NCBI GenBank assembly: GCA_037447655.1
Contig: JBBHKE010000277.1
Span: forward strand, 122,831 to 186,830
Reading direction: 5' to 3'
Length of the DNA: 64,000 nucleotides
Source of the DNA: Zygnema cylindricum
Taxonomy: Eukaryota > Streptophyta > Zygnematophyceae > Zygnematales > Zygnemataceae
Both the position numbers and the translations under genes were made by a program. Numbering within the stretch: position 1 is the stretch's first letter; every line of letters starts with the position of its first letter. Below are positions 23,401 through 36,900 of the stretch, piece by piece. The notes beneath the pieces were generated by a model. That model ran no database searches. It was not told the origin of the DNA and worked only from the letters and a program-made list of their open reading frames with translations.

Positions 23401-26400
23401 TTTTTTTGTTTATTATTTGTTTATAAATTTACTTGTGTTAATTAATTTATTTTATTTGTTATATTGTTTATTTTTTTTTTTTTTTTTTTTAAAACTAACA
23501 TTATCTCTCACAGGTTTAACAAGCCAATATTTTATCTATTTTAGTGTTGGAGAACTGTCCACTTTGGACTCCACACGTGTGTATCGCGCTGTAAGGTGGT
23601 TCGCCAGGGCGCCACTCATAGCCGTATAAATTCGGTATTAGGCGCTTGCGTACACATCGGCCGGGTAGCTCAGTTGGTAGAGCTAGTGTACGGTTTGCAC
23701 AGGTCCCGGGTTCGATCCCTGGCTTGGCCATTTTCCAAAGTTAACACTTTGGCGCCCTTGCGATAAGTTGAATATCGCCAATTTCTAACATTTAGTTATT
23801 TATATAATAATTTATCATTTATTTACTTGTTTGTTTATTTATTTATTGGTTTGTTAATTCACTTATTTATTTGTTAGTTTATGTATTATTTATTAATTTA
23901 TTTATTTATTTATAATTGATATAATTACTCATAGATATAGCAATACCATTTTTTCATTATTCGTTTATTTTACCTCTTTATTTACTTCTTTATTTATATA
24001 TTTCTTTGTTTACAATCAATATCATTACTCACAATTTTAATAGGCCTGTACCTTACTTTTTTTGTTTATTTCTTAATTTATCAGTTTTTTTATTTGTTTA
24101 AAATAAAAATTATTACTCATAAGGTTTAGTTAGCCTATATTTCATTTATTTATTTGTTTATCATTTAATATTTTTATTTGTTTATTATTAAAATTATTAC
24201 TCACAGTTTTACCAATTTCATCATCTTGTTTAGAGATGCCGGAAATGGACCGCTGAAACGATTAAACGCCAAATTTTCTACCCCAAAAAAAAAAAAGAAA
24301 AAAAAAAAGAAAAAAAAAAAGGAGAGACAAATCCAAAAAAAGCAAAATAACAAAAAAGTAAGAATTTCATAATTCACAAAAATAAAAAAACCACATTTTC
24401 GACATAGACATTTTTTCTGTATAAAAACTCATAGCACCAACTTTACTTAATCTGAGAAATATGCTAAAAAAAAAGAAAAAAAAAAAAAAAATAGAGAATA
24501 CTTACAATTTTGAGAGGCTTTCTAACTTTTCAAATCCATCCGGAAGCGATCCCGTAAAATAATTTTGTTCCAAATCCCTTAGTGAAAAGAAAAAAAACAA
24601 AAAAATAAAATTAAAATAAACAACAATTTTGTCATCTTTGGAAATAAAATAAAAAAAAACAGAGATGCAAAATTGACGCAAGTTTATCGCTATTATTTAT
24701 TTTAGTCCTTTGAGAAAAAAAAATCAATCAAAATTTATGGGATGTAAATTAATTAATTACACATTCACAAACTGACGGAAACTATTTAGTATAGGAGAGG
24801 AAGAGAGAGAGGGGAGAGGTAGAGGGAGAGGGAGAGGAAGAGGAAGAGGAGGGAGTGGAAGAGGGAGAGAAAAAGGGAGAGGGAGAGAGAGAGAGGGAAA
24901 TGGAGGTAAAGAAGCAAAAGGTATATCAGTCTTTGTTTCATTCAGAATATTTTTTTCTCAAAATTGATAAATTCTGAAAGCTTTATTCCAATAATTCAAA
25001 AGTTTGGAAAAAAAAATATTGAGGACTAGGGAAAAATAATATAAAAAACTCACAAAGCTCTCAATTCTGGGATATTTATGATCCCCGGCGGCAAAGTTCC
25101 GTTGAGTCCGTTAAAACGAAGGTCCCTGAATAAAAAAATAATAATGTATTAATTAACATTGATAACATATACATAGATATATATAATATATATAGATGGA
25201 TACATATACGTATATATTATATATGCATATATATTATATATGCATATATATAATATATACAAATAAACATATATATTACATATATAGATATACATATATG
25301 CATATACATATCGACACATCTACAACTATATATGTTGAAATTCACTTAAAGCATTCTTCTCTTTCAACACTACTTTAGGGTCCTACTCGCTAAGCTATAC
25401 GTCTAGTACTATGATTTAGCGTTCTGTACTTTACTTAGTGGTTTGTACATACCTTTGTTAGTGTTGATGATTCTTACGTAGGAATCATTTCTAGACTTTG
25501 ATTCTTTTTAGCGTAACTAGATGTACCTTCCTAAGTTACGCCTAGATAAGTTGTATCTTTTAGAGGCTTTTCGGTTACCCCTTTACTTGTCTTACTATAA
25601 ATCTCCCTTGTGTCTTCATGTAAATTACTTAATCAAAAGAAACTCAAACGACAAAACTCTCCCTTGTTTCTTTCTTTGTCGTTACTCTCTCTTGTCTATT
25701 CTATTTTTTGGCCTTTTCTTCTCTTTTGGCCTCTTTAGCTATTTTGTCATATTAGCTCTTTCGGCCATTCATGCTCTCACATTCATTAAAATATATGCTG
25801 TTGGAAGCTAGTCGTAGAAGCTCTTTAAGCTAGAATCCAGTTTTGTGTAGAATTCTAACAAATACCGAAATCTATTATTATTCAGTCTGGTAGCTTTATC
25901 TAGGATTTCGGTCTTTTAGCTTACCTCTTTTTTCTGTTTTGATCCTATTAACATACTCTAGGATCTAAAGTACAACTGTACTCCGGTTGTCTATGAATCT
26001 TGACCGTGGTTTTTGAGTGAAGGGGCAAATGACCCTTAAGGTTACGAAAGCTCTTTTGGACCCCGAGAAGTCACTCTCGGGTTATGTTACTCCCTCTCCT
26101 TCAACTCTGTTTTTTTTCTTTTCTTATCAAGTCAATCACCAGACTTTCCTCTAGTTCCATTTCCACTCTATTTTGTGTCATCATGTTGTCTAATATAATA
26201 GGTTATAGGCCCACCAACGCCATTACCGTTGCCAAGTTCAACGGGACAGATTTTTAAGGGTGGAAATACCAAATTTAGCATCTTTTTCGTCACGAGTCTT
26301 TGGTCCATTATTAGTGGCACAGAAACCGAACCTGAAACTGAACTTGAAAGCTAACCTGAAACCGAACTTGAAACCGAACTTGAAACCGACTCTCGGCTTG

Positions 26401-29349
26401 CCCTCGCCCCTAAGAGTCCTCTTAATATTATATTAATATATTAGTGACGCCACTTCTACTCACAATGCGCGGTCACTCTTGACCTCTGTATATGGGAATC
26501 AGTCTTTATTTTGGATTCGCACTCATGACATCTGTTGTCTCACCTGAATCTGTTTCATCGCCAAAAACGTTCCTAAAGTCACCAGATCGATGATTCTTAT
26601 GCCTCCACCACCTATTCTCTTGCTTCGATTGGTTCTCCTCACTCTCTCCACTGTGTTCACCAATGCTTGTCATTCTTGGCAACAACACCACTGTCACGGC
26701 CACCTATATTGGACGAACTGTCACCCTTGCAACTCTATCGACCACTCAAGCATCAATCTCTCCAAAGCATTTTTTGTCCCTGAATTTCCAAAGTTTTTTT
26801 TTTCTTTTTTTTCTTTTTTCTATTTTCTGTCAGCAAGGCCTTGCAGCAAGGGGCCACGGTCGTCTTTTCTTCCAATCCCGTCACCTTTTTATCTCGCACA
26901 AAAACTCTCGTCAGGCTCGGTGTAAAAATCGGAGACATACATCCCCCATTTTCTTCCCTTGGATCGGCCAACTTGGTCATCCCTTCCCCAAAATAACACC
27001 TTCGATACAACAACTTATCGAGCGCCAGTCTTCAAGAATTAACCAAGGGTCTCGTTACAGGGTTGGACCCTCGGCTCGACCAAAATCTTCCCTTTTGTTC
27101 TAGATGCATCAAAGGAAAATTTCCTTACCCATCTTTTCCCTCCACTACCTCCAAATCCAACGTACCCCTTGACCTGATCCATATACCTCATTCACTCAAA
27201 TCGGACACCTTTATCATATTTTAGCAATTCAAAGCGAAAGGTGAAAATCTCCTTAACTGTCGGATTTAAGTCCTACGAACAGACAATGGAAGAGAGTTTT
27301 CCTCCAATGAATTCGACTCATGGAGGACAATTTTCCTCTTAATGGAATTTACCTCCAATGAATTCGACTCATTTCTCTTCATTAACATAATCACCCATCA
27401 AAATACAACACCTCACAATCCACAACAAAACAACGTCTCTAACAAGACATTTGTCCAGTCATCAACATGGCCACTTTTATGCACTTTATGCACCACTTTG
27501 CAGGTCTCCCGACTGTCTTTTGCGGAGAATTCGTCACAACGGCAAACTAACTATCGAACCTCACTCATCACGAGGCTTAAACGGGCAACAAACTTGATTT
27601 TTCCTATCTCCAAATATTTGGTAGCATCGCCTAGATGAGAGATCACACCTCTCTCACTTACGGGCAAATAGAGCGGTCGTGCAATCTTCAAGTGTTTGGT
27701 TGGATACTCCACCGAATCAAAGACGCATCGAATACAGTGTTGAATTACACTTTTACTTGTGTAATAAGTGAAATCTAAATTTCTACATTGTACTTCAATG
27801 CACATTTCATTTTCAGTGTGGTTCTATGTTTTCTCGTTTGTTTAAAGTTGATTCATATACATTTGTTTTTCATGTAAAAATACCTTTATTACTACCTGAA
27901 CACATTTTGCTACAATTGTACTTATTTTGTCTCATAGTTCAGTGAAACATTATGTCGTCGATTTCATCCGTGGCAGGTTTCCACACCTACGTTGAAGTGT
28001 ACATGCACCGTATTATTATAGATTATTTGATTCTTCCATTATAGATTCCATTTTGTTGATCTCGAGAGGTCACTCTCGAGTTTTTTTTTTTCTTTTACTT
28101 AAACTCTCGTTTCTTTTTTTAATCTTCAATTCCAAACTATTATGTTTTTATATTTCCACTTTTTTTGTGTCATCACGTGTTCTGTCTAATATATACATAT
28201 TAATAATATTGATAAAACAAAAGGGACAATATACATTTAATTATATAAATATATCTAAGAATTAATGTTGTGTATCAGGTAAAAACATATCGCAATAAAT
28301 TCGATATTCGATACATCGATTATCAATCGGTTAGAGGCCTCGATATGATAATAAGGAAGTCGTACGGAAAATCGTACGTAAAAGGTACAAAAAGGTACAA
28401 ATAAATCGTACGCCCCCTCCCTCCCCCCCCGATTGAGGGCGCGCCACGTGAGGGAAAGAGAGGGAGAGACACAGGAAAAGATACAGGGAGAGAGAGAGGG
28501 AGAGACAAAGGGAGAGAGAGACTCACACAATCTCAAGACCGGTCATGCTTCCGATGTCTTTTGGAAGGCCTCCAATAAAATTATTTCTTTTTGCTAAACT
28601 GTGAAGGTTTTTAGAGGAAGGAGAGGAAAGAAGAGGGAAGGAGAGTGAAGAAAATCAGTTATACCATCATTCAAAAAAAGATATGAAAACATTGAGTTAA
28701 AGAAAGGAAAAAAAACAGTTAAAGCAGGTGAAGAAAAGAAAAAATCAGTGAAAGATTTTTTCAAAAATGTTTTGTAAATTTCGTAAAAAGTTTTATTTTT
28801 CAGAAATTCATCAAAAAATTAAATCACCAGTTAAAAAATATTTTTATGCTGTTTTTTTTTGCAAAATAAATCCAAATTTGACGAAAATATATATCAATAA
28901 TTAATAACGGCAATAGTAATAACCATAATAACAATAATAACATTAATAATATTAATAACAATAAGCAAATAAATAAAAAGTAAAAGACACGAGCAAAGCT
29001 GTTGAAAAAAAAAAGGATGTGGGGGGAGTGAGGAGAGGGAGGGTGGAACAAGAAAAAAATGACAGTCGTTAATGGAGGAATTGAAATAATAAAAAAAAAG
29101 GACTCACAGAAATTGAAGCTTTTTCAAATGGGTAATGTTTTTTGGAAAAGTCCCATTCATTTTATTATTAGAGATATCCCTAAACCAAAAAAAATAAAAA
29201 AAATTAAGAAATAAAAAACGAAAACAAGTAAACAAAGTAAATAATAAAAACAACAAAAAAAGGAGAAAAAAACAGGAAGCCGCGAAGCAAGGTTTTTTTT
29301 TTTTTTTATGGAAAGGAAAAGCCAAAAAAAATCATCTTAAAATCCAATC

Positions 29350-29422
<73 letters not shown>

Positions 29423-29775
29423 TTAAGCTTACAAAAATGTAAGTTAAGCTTACAAATATGTAAGGTTTCTTAAATTTCCGATGTCATTGGGTAGGGGCCA
29501 ACTGATAGAGTTATTCGATAAATTTCTGTCAAAAAATAAGAAATTTTTGAACATTAAAGAAAATTAAATCAGAATCACAAAACAAAATTGGTTAACAAAA
29601 AAACATATCTCCTCTCAAAAACATAAGCTATTAATATATTTTCTAATTTCTACACAACCAAAAGTACAAAGAGACCCATATCCAATATATGTACATACAC
29701 AAACATATATGTATAAATTTATATATATATATGTGTATATATGTGTGTATATATATAGATATATATGTATACGTA

Positions 29776-29810
<35 letters not shown>

Positions 29811-30078
29811 GTGTGTGTGTGTATATATATAAATGTACATATATACGAAAATTTAAAAATATGCTTGGCTTCTGATTCTAATGCAATAAGACTTAGAAAA
29901 GAAAAGCTATAATAAGGAAACGAACAGAAAGACAAAAATGTAAAACATAGAAAAGAAAGCAAAACAATTAAGCAAATAAAACAGCGAAAAAACACAAACT
30001 TACAAAATTACAAGGTTTGAGGCATTTGTCAAACTCGCGGGAAAAGTTCCGTTCAACGAATTGCTGTTCAGTACACTG

Positions 30079-30115
<37 letters not shown>

Positions 30116-33100
30116 TTGGCTCTCTCCTTTTGTGGTGTTCTCTCTCTCCTCTCCCGCATCCCCTCCCTCTCTCTCCCCTTCACTCTTTTTTTCCCCCTTT
30201 TCCTGTCCGTTGCACGCCTCCCTCTGTGCTACTGATTTCCTTGTTGCTCCCTTCCATATCCCTCTGGCTCTTTCTCTCTATTGTGCTCTCTTTTTCTCGT
30301 TTTTTGTACTCTCTTTCTCTCCAAATGTGTCACACTTTGCTCCCTCTCTTTTTTTTGTTCCTTCCTTTGTATTTGTTTCTTTTCCCTGTCCCTCCCTTTT
30401 CTTTGTTTCCCAACTTGGCTCTCGTCTTCATGGTCTCAAACTGGTGAAACCCATTTCCCCTCTCTCTCTCTTCCCCTGTGCCTCTTCCTCACCCTCGGTT
30501 CATTCCCTTCTAAACTCCGACAGACAATTCCTTTTCTCTTTTCCCCTTCTTCCTATTTTTTTTCTATTTGTTCTTTACTCTTTGTTCCTGTCTCCTTTTC
30601 TACTTCTCTTTCTCCTTTTCCCTCTTGATTTCTTTAATTCTTTCACGTTTATAATTCATCTCCCTCTCCCTCCCTCTCCCTCACTCTACCTTGTTCCCTC
30701 TTTCCCTCTTTTTCCTTTTGTTTTCCTCTCTCCTCCTTCCTCTCCTCCTTCCTCTCCCTCACCCTCTCCCTCTCCCTCTCCCTCTCCCCTCCGTCCTTGT
30801 TTCTTTCCAACCCTCTCTGTTACCCTCTCTCCCTATCTCTCCCTCTCTCCCCTCTCTCTCTTTCCGTATCTCTCACTCCCAGTCCGCGGGTCTTGGAAAC
30901 GCTGTGGCCGATATTGTGGGAACCGCTTTCCGAGAAGTTATCGAGGGAGCCTCGAGTCGATTTATGCCCAACTCTCGAGTCTCTCCCATTCAAATGGAAA
31001 TGAAGGAAGCTTGGTGGGCGGAAACCGTAGGAGCCACGGTAGGAGTGACAGTCGGTTGTATTTTAGGACTTTTCCCTCTCCTTTTTCTTAAAGGACAAAG
31101 TGGTACAAATGAACCTCCATCGGCTTCCGACGGGAGTTCCTTAAAAGAGTCCTTTGAGGGTTCCGGGAACGGAAATTTTTCGAAAGGGAATCCGTTCAGT
31201 TCCGTTAGGGAAAGTACATCGAGTAGTACAGGAGGTTTGGCAACGGAGAAGGGAGGAAGGGAGGCGGAGAGGGAGAGAGAGATGGGGAGAGAGAGGGGGA
31301 GGGAAAGTGGGAGAGAGAAAAAAACGAGGGAGAAAAACAAAAAAAAGGAGAAGAAAACAAAAGAGACAATGGATGGACATTTGTTAACTGGGAAGGAGGA
31401 AGATCATTGTCCAGAAAAAAAACTAAATAGTTAAACAGTAAAAAAAAGTAAAGATTCGACAAAAAAATTAAAGATACCGAAAAAAAAGTAAAGATTTAGT
31501 CATAAGGTTTATGTTTTGAAACTGCAAATGTCAAGCGCGTTTGCAAATGAGAGAGGGGGAGGAAAGAGTGGGAGGGGGGAGAGGGAGGGGAATGGGAGAG
31601 AAAGAGAGGGAAAGAGAGGAAAGAGAGGAGAGAGAGGGAAGAGAGGAGAGAACGAAAGAGGGAGAAGAGAACGAAAGAGGGAGGAGAGAGGAGAGAGGAG
31701 AGAGAGAAAGAGAGGAAGAGAGGTAGGAGAGAGAAGGGAGAGAACAAGGAGAAGTGAGGGAGGAGAGACAATGTAAGAGGAAGAGGGCGTAGAGAGAGGA
31801 GAGTGAAAGAGGATGAGATGGAGAGAGGAGAGAGAGAGAGATCAAGAGAGGACTAGAGGTTTTTGAGAGGAGAGAGAGGAGAGAGAGGAGAGAGAGCAAA
31901 TAGAGCCTGTTTCACGAGTAATAAGTTGACATTTTAATTGGAATAAAATCATTAGACTTAAAATAAAAAATAATAACTCACAGTCTTCGAAGTTCCTTAA
32001 GCGAAGAAAATATATCCGGAATCGATCCTTCCAATTGGTTCCCGTGAAAATTTCTGAAAAAAAAAAAAGAACAAGTGATAAATAAACAAAAGATATATAA
32101 TTAAAGAAACAAAAAAAAAATGGCAAAATCAAGTTCTGTTACATTACAAAAATAAAAAAATACACAAGACAACCAAACCAAAAAAAATCTAATTTTTTTT
32201 CTCTCACATCTCACAAAACGACAATTTAATCGTGAAAAAATTATCCGTCAATATAAAAAAAAAAGTGCGAATAAGACAGAAAATTCAAACTAAGACAATG
32301 ACAGTACGGAATTACGGTACACAAAATTAATGGTTTTACACAAAAACTTGTACGGAAACACAGCATTAATCTAAACCTAAAATCTAAAACCTAAACCTAA
32401 ACCCTAACCACTTAAAACGTAAACCTAAAACCTTAAATCTAAACTGAAACTTAAAACCTGAACCTAAAATCTAAATCAACCTAAACCTAAAACTAAACCA
32501 GAACCTAATCCTAAACCTAAACTTAAGCCTAAACCTTCACTTATATTCGGTAAATTATACACAAAAAGAACCAAATTACAGGATTTTTTGATTGAAGGTG
32601 GCTTTTTATCCAAATATTTTTCGAAAAACTAGAAATAATAATGAATTAATTCAGTTTTTTATTGCTCACATGTCCAGAAGCTTTTCACAGTTTTGAAAAG
32701 TCTCTGGAATACTTCCAGAGAACAAATTATCCGCCAAATGTCTGCGGGAAAAAAAAGGAAATAATAATGAACAGATAAAAACAATAGAAATAATCAAAAC
32801 TAAAAAAAATTAGTTACATTTGCAATTTTTTTATTCAGAAGATGGTTTGTTGGTGACAAAACATCCAGAAACAATTCCTAAAATCCTAAGATTAATCCTA
32901 AAACTAAAACTCTGAGAATTATGAAAAGTTGTGGAAAAATCTTAAAGTAAAGAGGCTTTAGGACCAACTTTATAAAGTATTTGGAAATTGGAAATAAAAT
33001 CAATAATAGGTATGATATTAAGCTTTGTTTTAATTTCTGGGATGTATTTCTTAAAGTAAAGGTATACTTTGTAAATTAAAAAATATATGTACAAAAGACA

Positions 33101-33894
33101 TATATATATATGTATGTATATATATATTCATACATATATATATACATACATACATATATATGCATACATATATATGCATGCACATAATATATATATATTA
33201 ATAATGTATATACATATATATTAATATACATATACAAAGTACATTATATATACTATATATCTAATATGTATATTATAAATATACATATATATATGCAATA
33301 ATATACATGTATGTAGAGACTTACTAATCCTGAGTTTATGTAATTCTGGCCTTTATTGATAAAGGTTTGATAAAAACAGTTTGTAAAACAAAAAGTCACA
33401 GAAATCCCGAGTTTTGTTTTTCTTCTCCGATGTTTTTTAATTTCAATGAAATAAGGCCTGTAAATTTTAAACAACTTGTGTAGAAAAAAAAAAGACAAAA
33501 AAAAACCTACATTTCCTGAAGTTCAGAAAGATTTCCGAGTTCCGGAGGAATGGAGCCCGTTAATAAATTACGATCCAAATTTCTGATAAAAAAAATGGGG
33601 GAAAAAGGAAAATGTTAATTTACATTCGGGATCATCTGGCCCCCAAAAAGAAAAAAAAAGGGTAATAAAACAATAAATACAAATCGTTCGAACGATGAGA
33701 GAAAGGAGTCCATTTTATGGCATCCAAAAGTGTTTTCAAAAAATACGAAACAAAAATATGATACAAAAAACGTCTTAAAAAAAACACAATACAAAAAATT
33801 ATATGCAAATAGATTTAAAAAACACGCACACACAAACACACATATATGTAAAAATAAAAGAAATATTAACATTTATTACATATATATATATATA

Positions 33895-33931
<37 letters not shown>

Positions 33932-36900
33932 TTATGAATAATTTATGTATACCGACAAGAGCAGAAAAGACTCAGAAATAAGTCAAGATGAAAAAAAGAG
34001 GATAACAAAGAAAAAAATAAAAAAGTGGGGTTGGGGTGAGGCAATCAAAAGAAGATGTGAAAAAAAATGGAAAAAATAAAAAATCTTACAGAATAGTGAG
34101 GTTTTTCAAATTTCCAATGGATGAAGAGAGGACTCCAGTAAGGAAATTATCGGTCAACATTCTGCAATAAAACAAAAATGGAATGAATGGACTGAATAAA
34201 TAATTTACATTTATAAAACTATTTAACGATATACACATTTACTATTGAATTTTAAACCAGCTTTTTTTATACTTGACTAATAACTCCTAAGAATCAAGTC
34301 AACGGATTCAACTGAGTCAAAGTCAACTAAGACCAACTTACGTTACTAAAGTCAAGTCAAGAAAGTCAAGAGATCAAATTAAGTCAGGGAGGAATCTGAC
34401 TCATTTATAAGCTTATCTTTTGTACAAAAACCAATGAAAATTGGTGTACAAACTGATATGTATAAAATATTACAACATCATTAATATTACCCATTACTTG
34501 CTATTTGTTACTATTTGAGATTATTTGCTCCTATTACAAAAGCCATCCCTCCTACCCATTGAAAAGAATACATGAGACTATCAAGTTACATATTTTCTTT
34601 GTCTTCAATACATGTACACGTTTGTTCAACCTCTAGATGATTGAATAAAATGTCCTTTCTATAAATACAAGGGCAAGAAGCTTTAGAAAAATGGTTTTTT
34701 ATACAAACTTTTGATTGGATGGTGCCAAAATAAGTAAAGAAGTCAAAAGGTCAAATTAATATTTCAGTTCACAAAGTAAAGTTCATCAAGTTCAAAATTC
34801 ACAGGAAATTATTTTGTCTCATACTTCAAATCGCTCGGCTAAAAAAATAAAGAATAGGGAAACAAAAAAAAAGGAAAGGACATAAAAAAAAGGGAACCAT
34901 TGATTCAAATTTGTCTTGTACCAGTACGGCTAGCCCTCTGGGAATACGGAATGCCTTTTACCACAAGATGTCCATCTCCAAAATTTTATATCCCCTATTA
35001 ACTTATGAAATAAACTTACGTGTTGGGAAATATTTTGTCTTGCACAGTAAACAAATCAATAGACCTTTTTTTGACTTTGATCCATCATAAGATAAAGGTA
35101 CCGAATATTCGGAAATAAAATCGATGCAAATCGAATCAAAACTATGTCAATCAGCCGAATGTGAATTGAATCTACTAGGAGTTGATAAAAATCGATGCGA
35201 ATTGAATCGAATCGATTGACGTGAATGGTATTTAATCGATGTGAATTGATTCAAATTGATGTGAATTGATTAAAATTGATGTGAACTGGTTAAAATTGAT
35301 GTGAATTGATTAAAATTGACATGAATTGGTTAAAATTGATGTGAATTGGTTAAAGCTGATGTGAATTGATTGAGATTGATATGAATTGGTTAAAATTGAT
35401 GCGAATTGATTAAAATCGATATGAATTGATTAAAATCGATGTGAATTGACTAAAATTGATATGAATTGATTAAAATTGATGTGAATTGATTAAAATTGAT
35501 TTGATGTGAAACAAACAGATGTGAGTCCATTCATGCTGATTTGAATTAAATCAAATATAATTGGTTTAAATCAAATCAAATCGATATGAATTGATTTGAA
35601 TTGATGAGAATTGATGAGAATTGATGAGAATTGATTCAAATTGATGTGATTTCAATCGAATTGGTTAAATTAAATCAATTTAACCGGATGAATTAAATCA
35701 AATCAAATTAATGTGAATCGTACCAATGTGAGTCCATTTAAAGTTGATGTGATATAAATAGGTACAAATCGATTTAAACCAAATCGAATCATGTGAATCT
35801 ATTTAAATCGATGTGAATTCGATGAGCATTGATTTAAATTGATGTCAATCAAATCAAATTAATGTGAATCAAGCGATCAATTTAAATTGATGTGAATCGA
35901 ATCCAAGAAGTGACACAAACCCATCCCATATCTTCCAACTATAAAACATTTGGTTGATAATTTAAATTATAGGATTTTTTTAGGGTTTTTCAGGGCTGTA
36001 TAGGGTTTTTTAAGAATTTGAATAGGCATCGACAAAATTTTACCAGTAACTGAAACAGTTTAAATATTCAGTAATAGAACCAATGTTTTGTTATTCAACA
36101 TCGGAAACACAGCAATCATGTAAAGTAAATAGAGTAAGTAATAAAATCCGATCACCTTTTTTTTTTCAGCTTCCATTCGGATACCACACAAGTATTATCT
36201 TCGGAAAGTATTACATTCTTTGTTCAATACTAGAAAGATTTTCATAGACAAGTTTACGATAATTATCTTTTTGTCACCCTCCATTTCTTCCTTCCTCTGT
36301 ATACCTCTTCCTCTCACCCCTCTTCCTCTCACCCAGTCCCATCCCTCCCTCTTTTCGCTCTCACCTTTTTCCTCCCATCCATCTAGCCTTTATTAGCAGT
36401 CTCTAGCCGTCCCTCTCCCTCTCCCTCTCCCTCTCCCTCTCCCTCTCACTCTCCCTCTCGCTCTCCCTCTTTCTCTCCTTCTCCCTCTCGCTCTCCCTCT
36501 CCCTCTCCCTCTCTCTCACATTTAAAAACAAATGGTTAAAACTGAGAGCCTTACAAATTCGTTAATGTGGTCGCTTCGTAAAGACTCTCCGGAATTTGAC
36601 CCGTCAAACTATTATAACTTAAATCTCTGCAAAAAAAAACAAATATATTAATATATGTAGGTATTATAAACATATACATACATATATATATACTATTCTA
36701 ACTAGTCTAACTATTATAAATATTATAACTATTATAGCCATATTATATAACTATCATAACTCATATTATATATACACATACCATTGTAACTACTAAAATT
36801 ATTGTAGTTATAAATTACATAATTATTATAACCCAAATCTTTGGACAAAAAATAGAAGTAATCATATGCATGAGTGTTACATATATATGTATATCTATAA

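Noticed and set aside
23659-23730. Functional tRNA gene
   Set aside because: The stems of the acceptor, D and T arms are good, but T33 is replaced by C and the anticodon stem has a mismatch. The flanks look like a SINE.
30061-30882. N-terminal TMEM65 coding sequence in the frame upstream of 30,883
   Set aside because: The upstream part is a Ser/Leu/Phe low-complexity translation of a pyrimidine tract; a splice acceptor separates it from the real exon.
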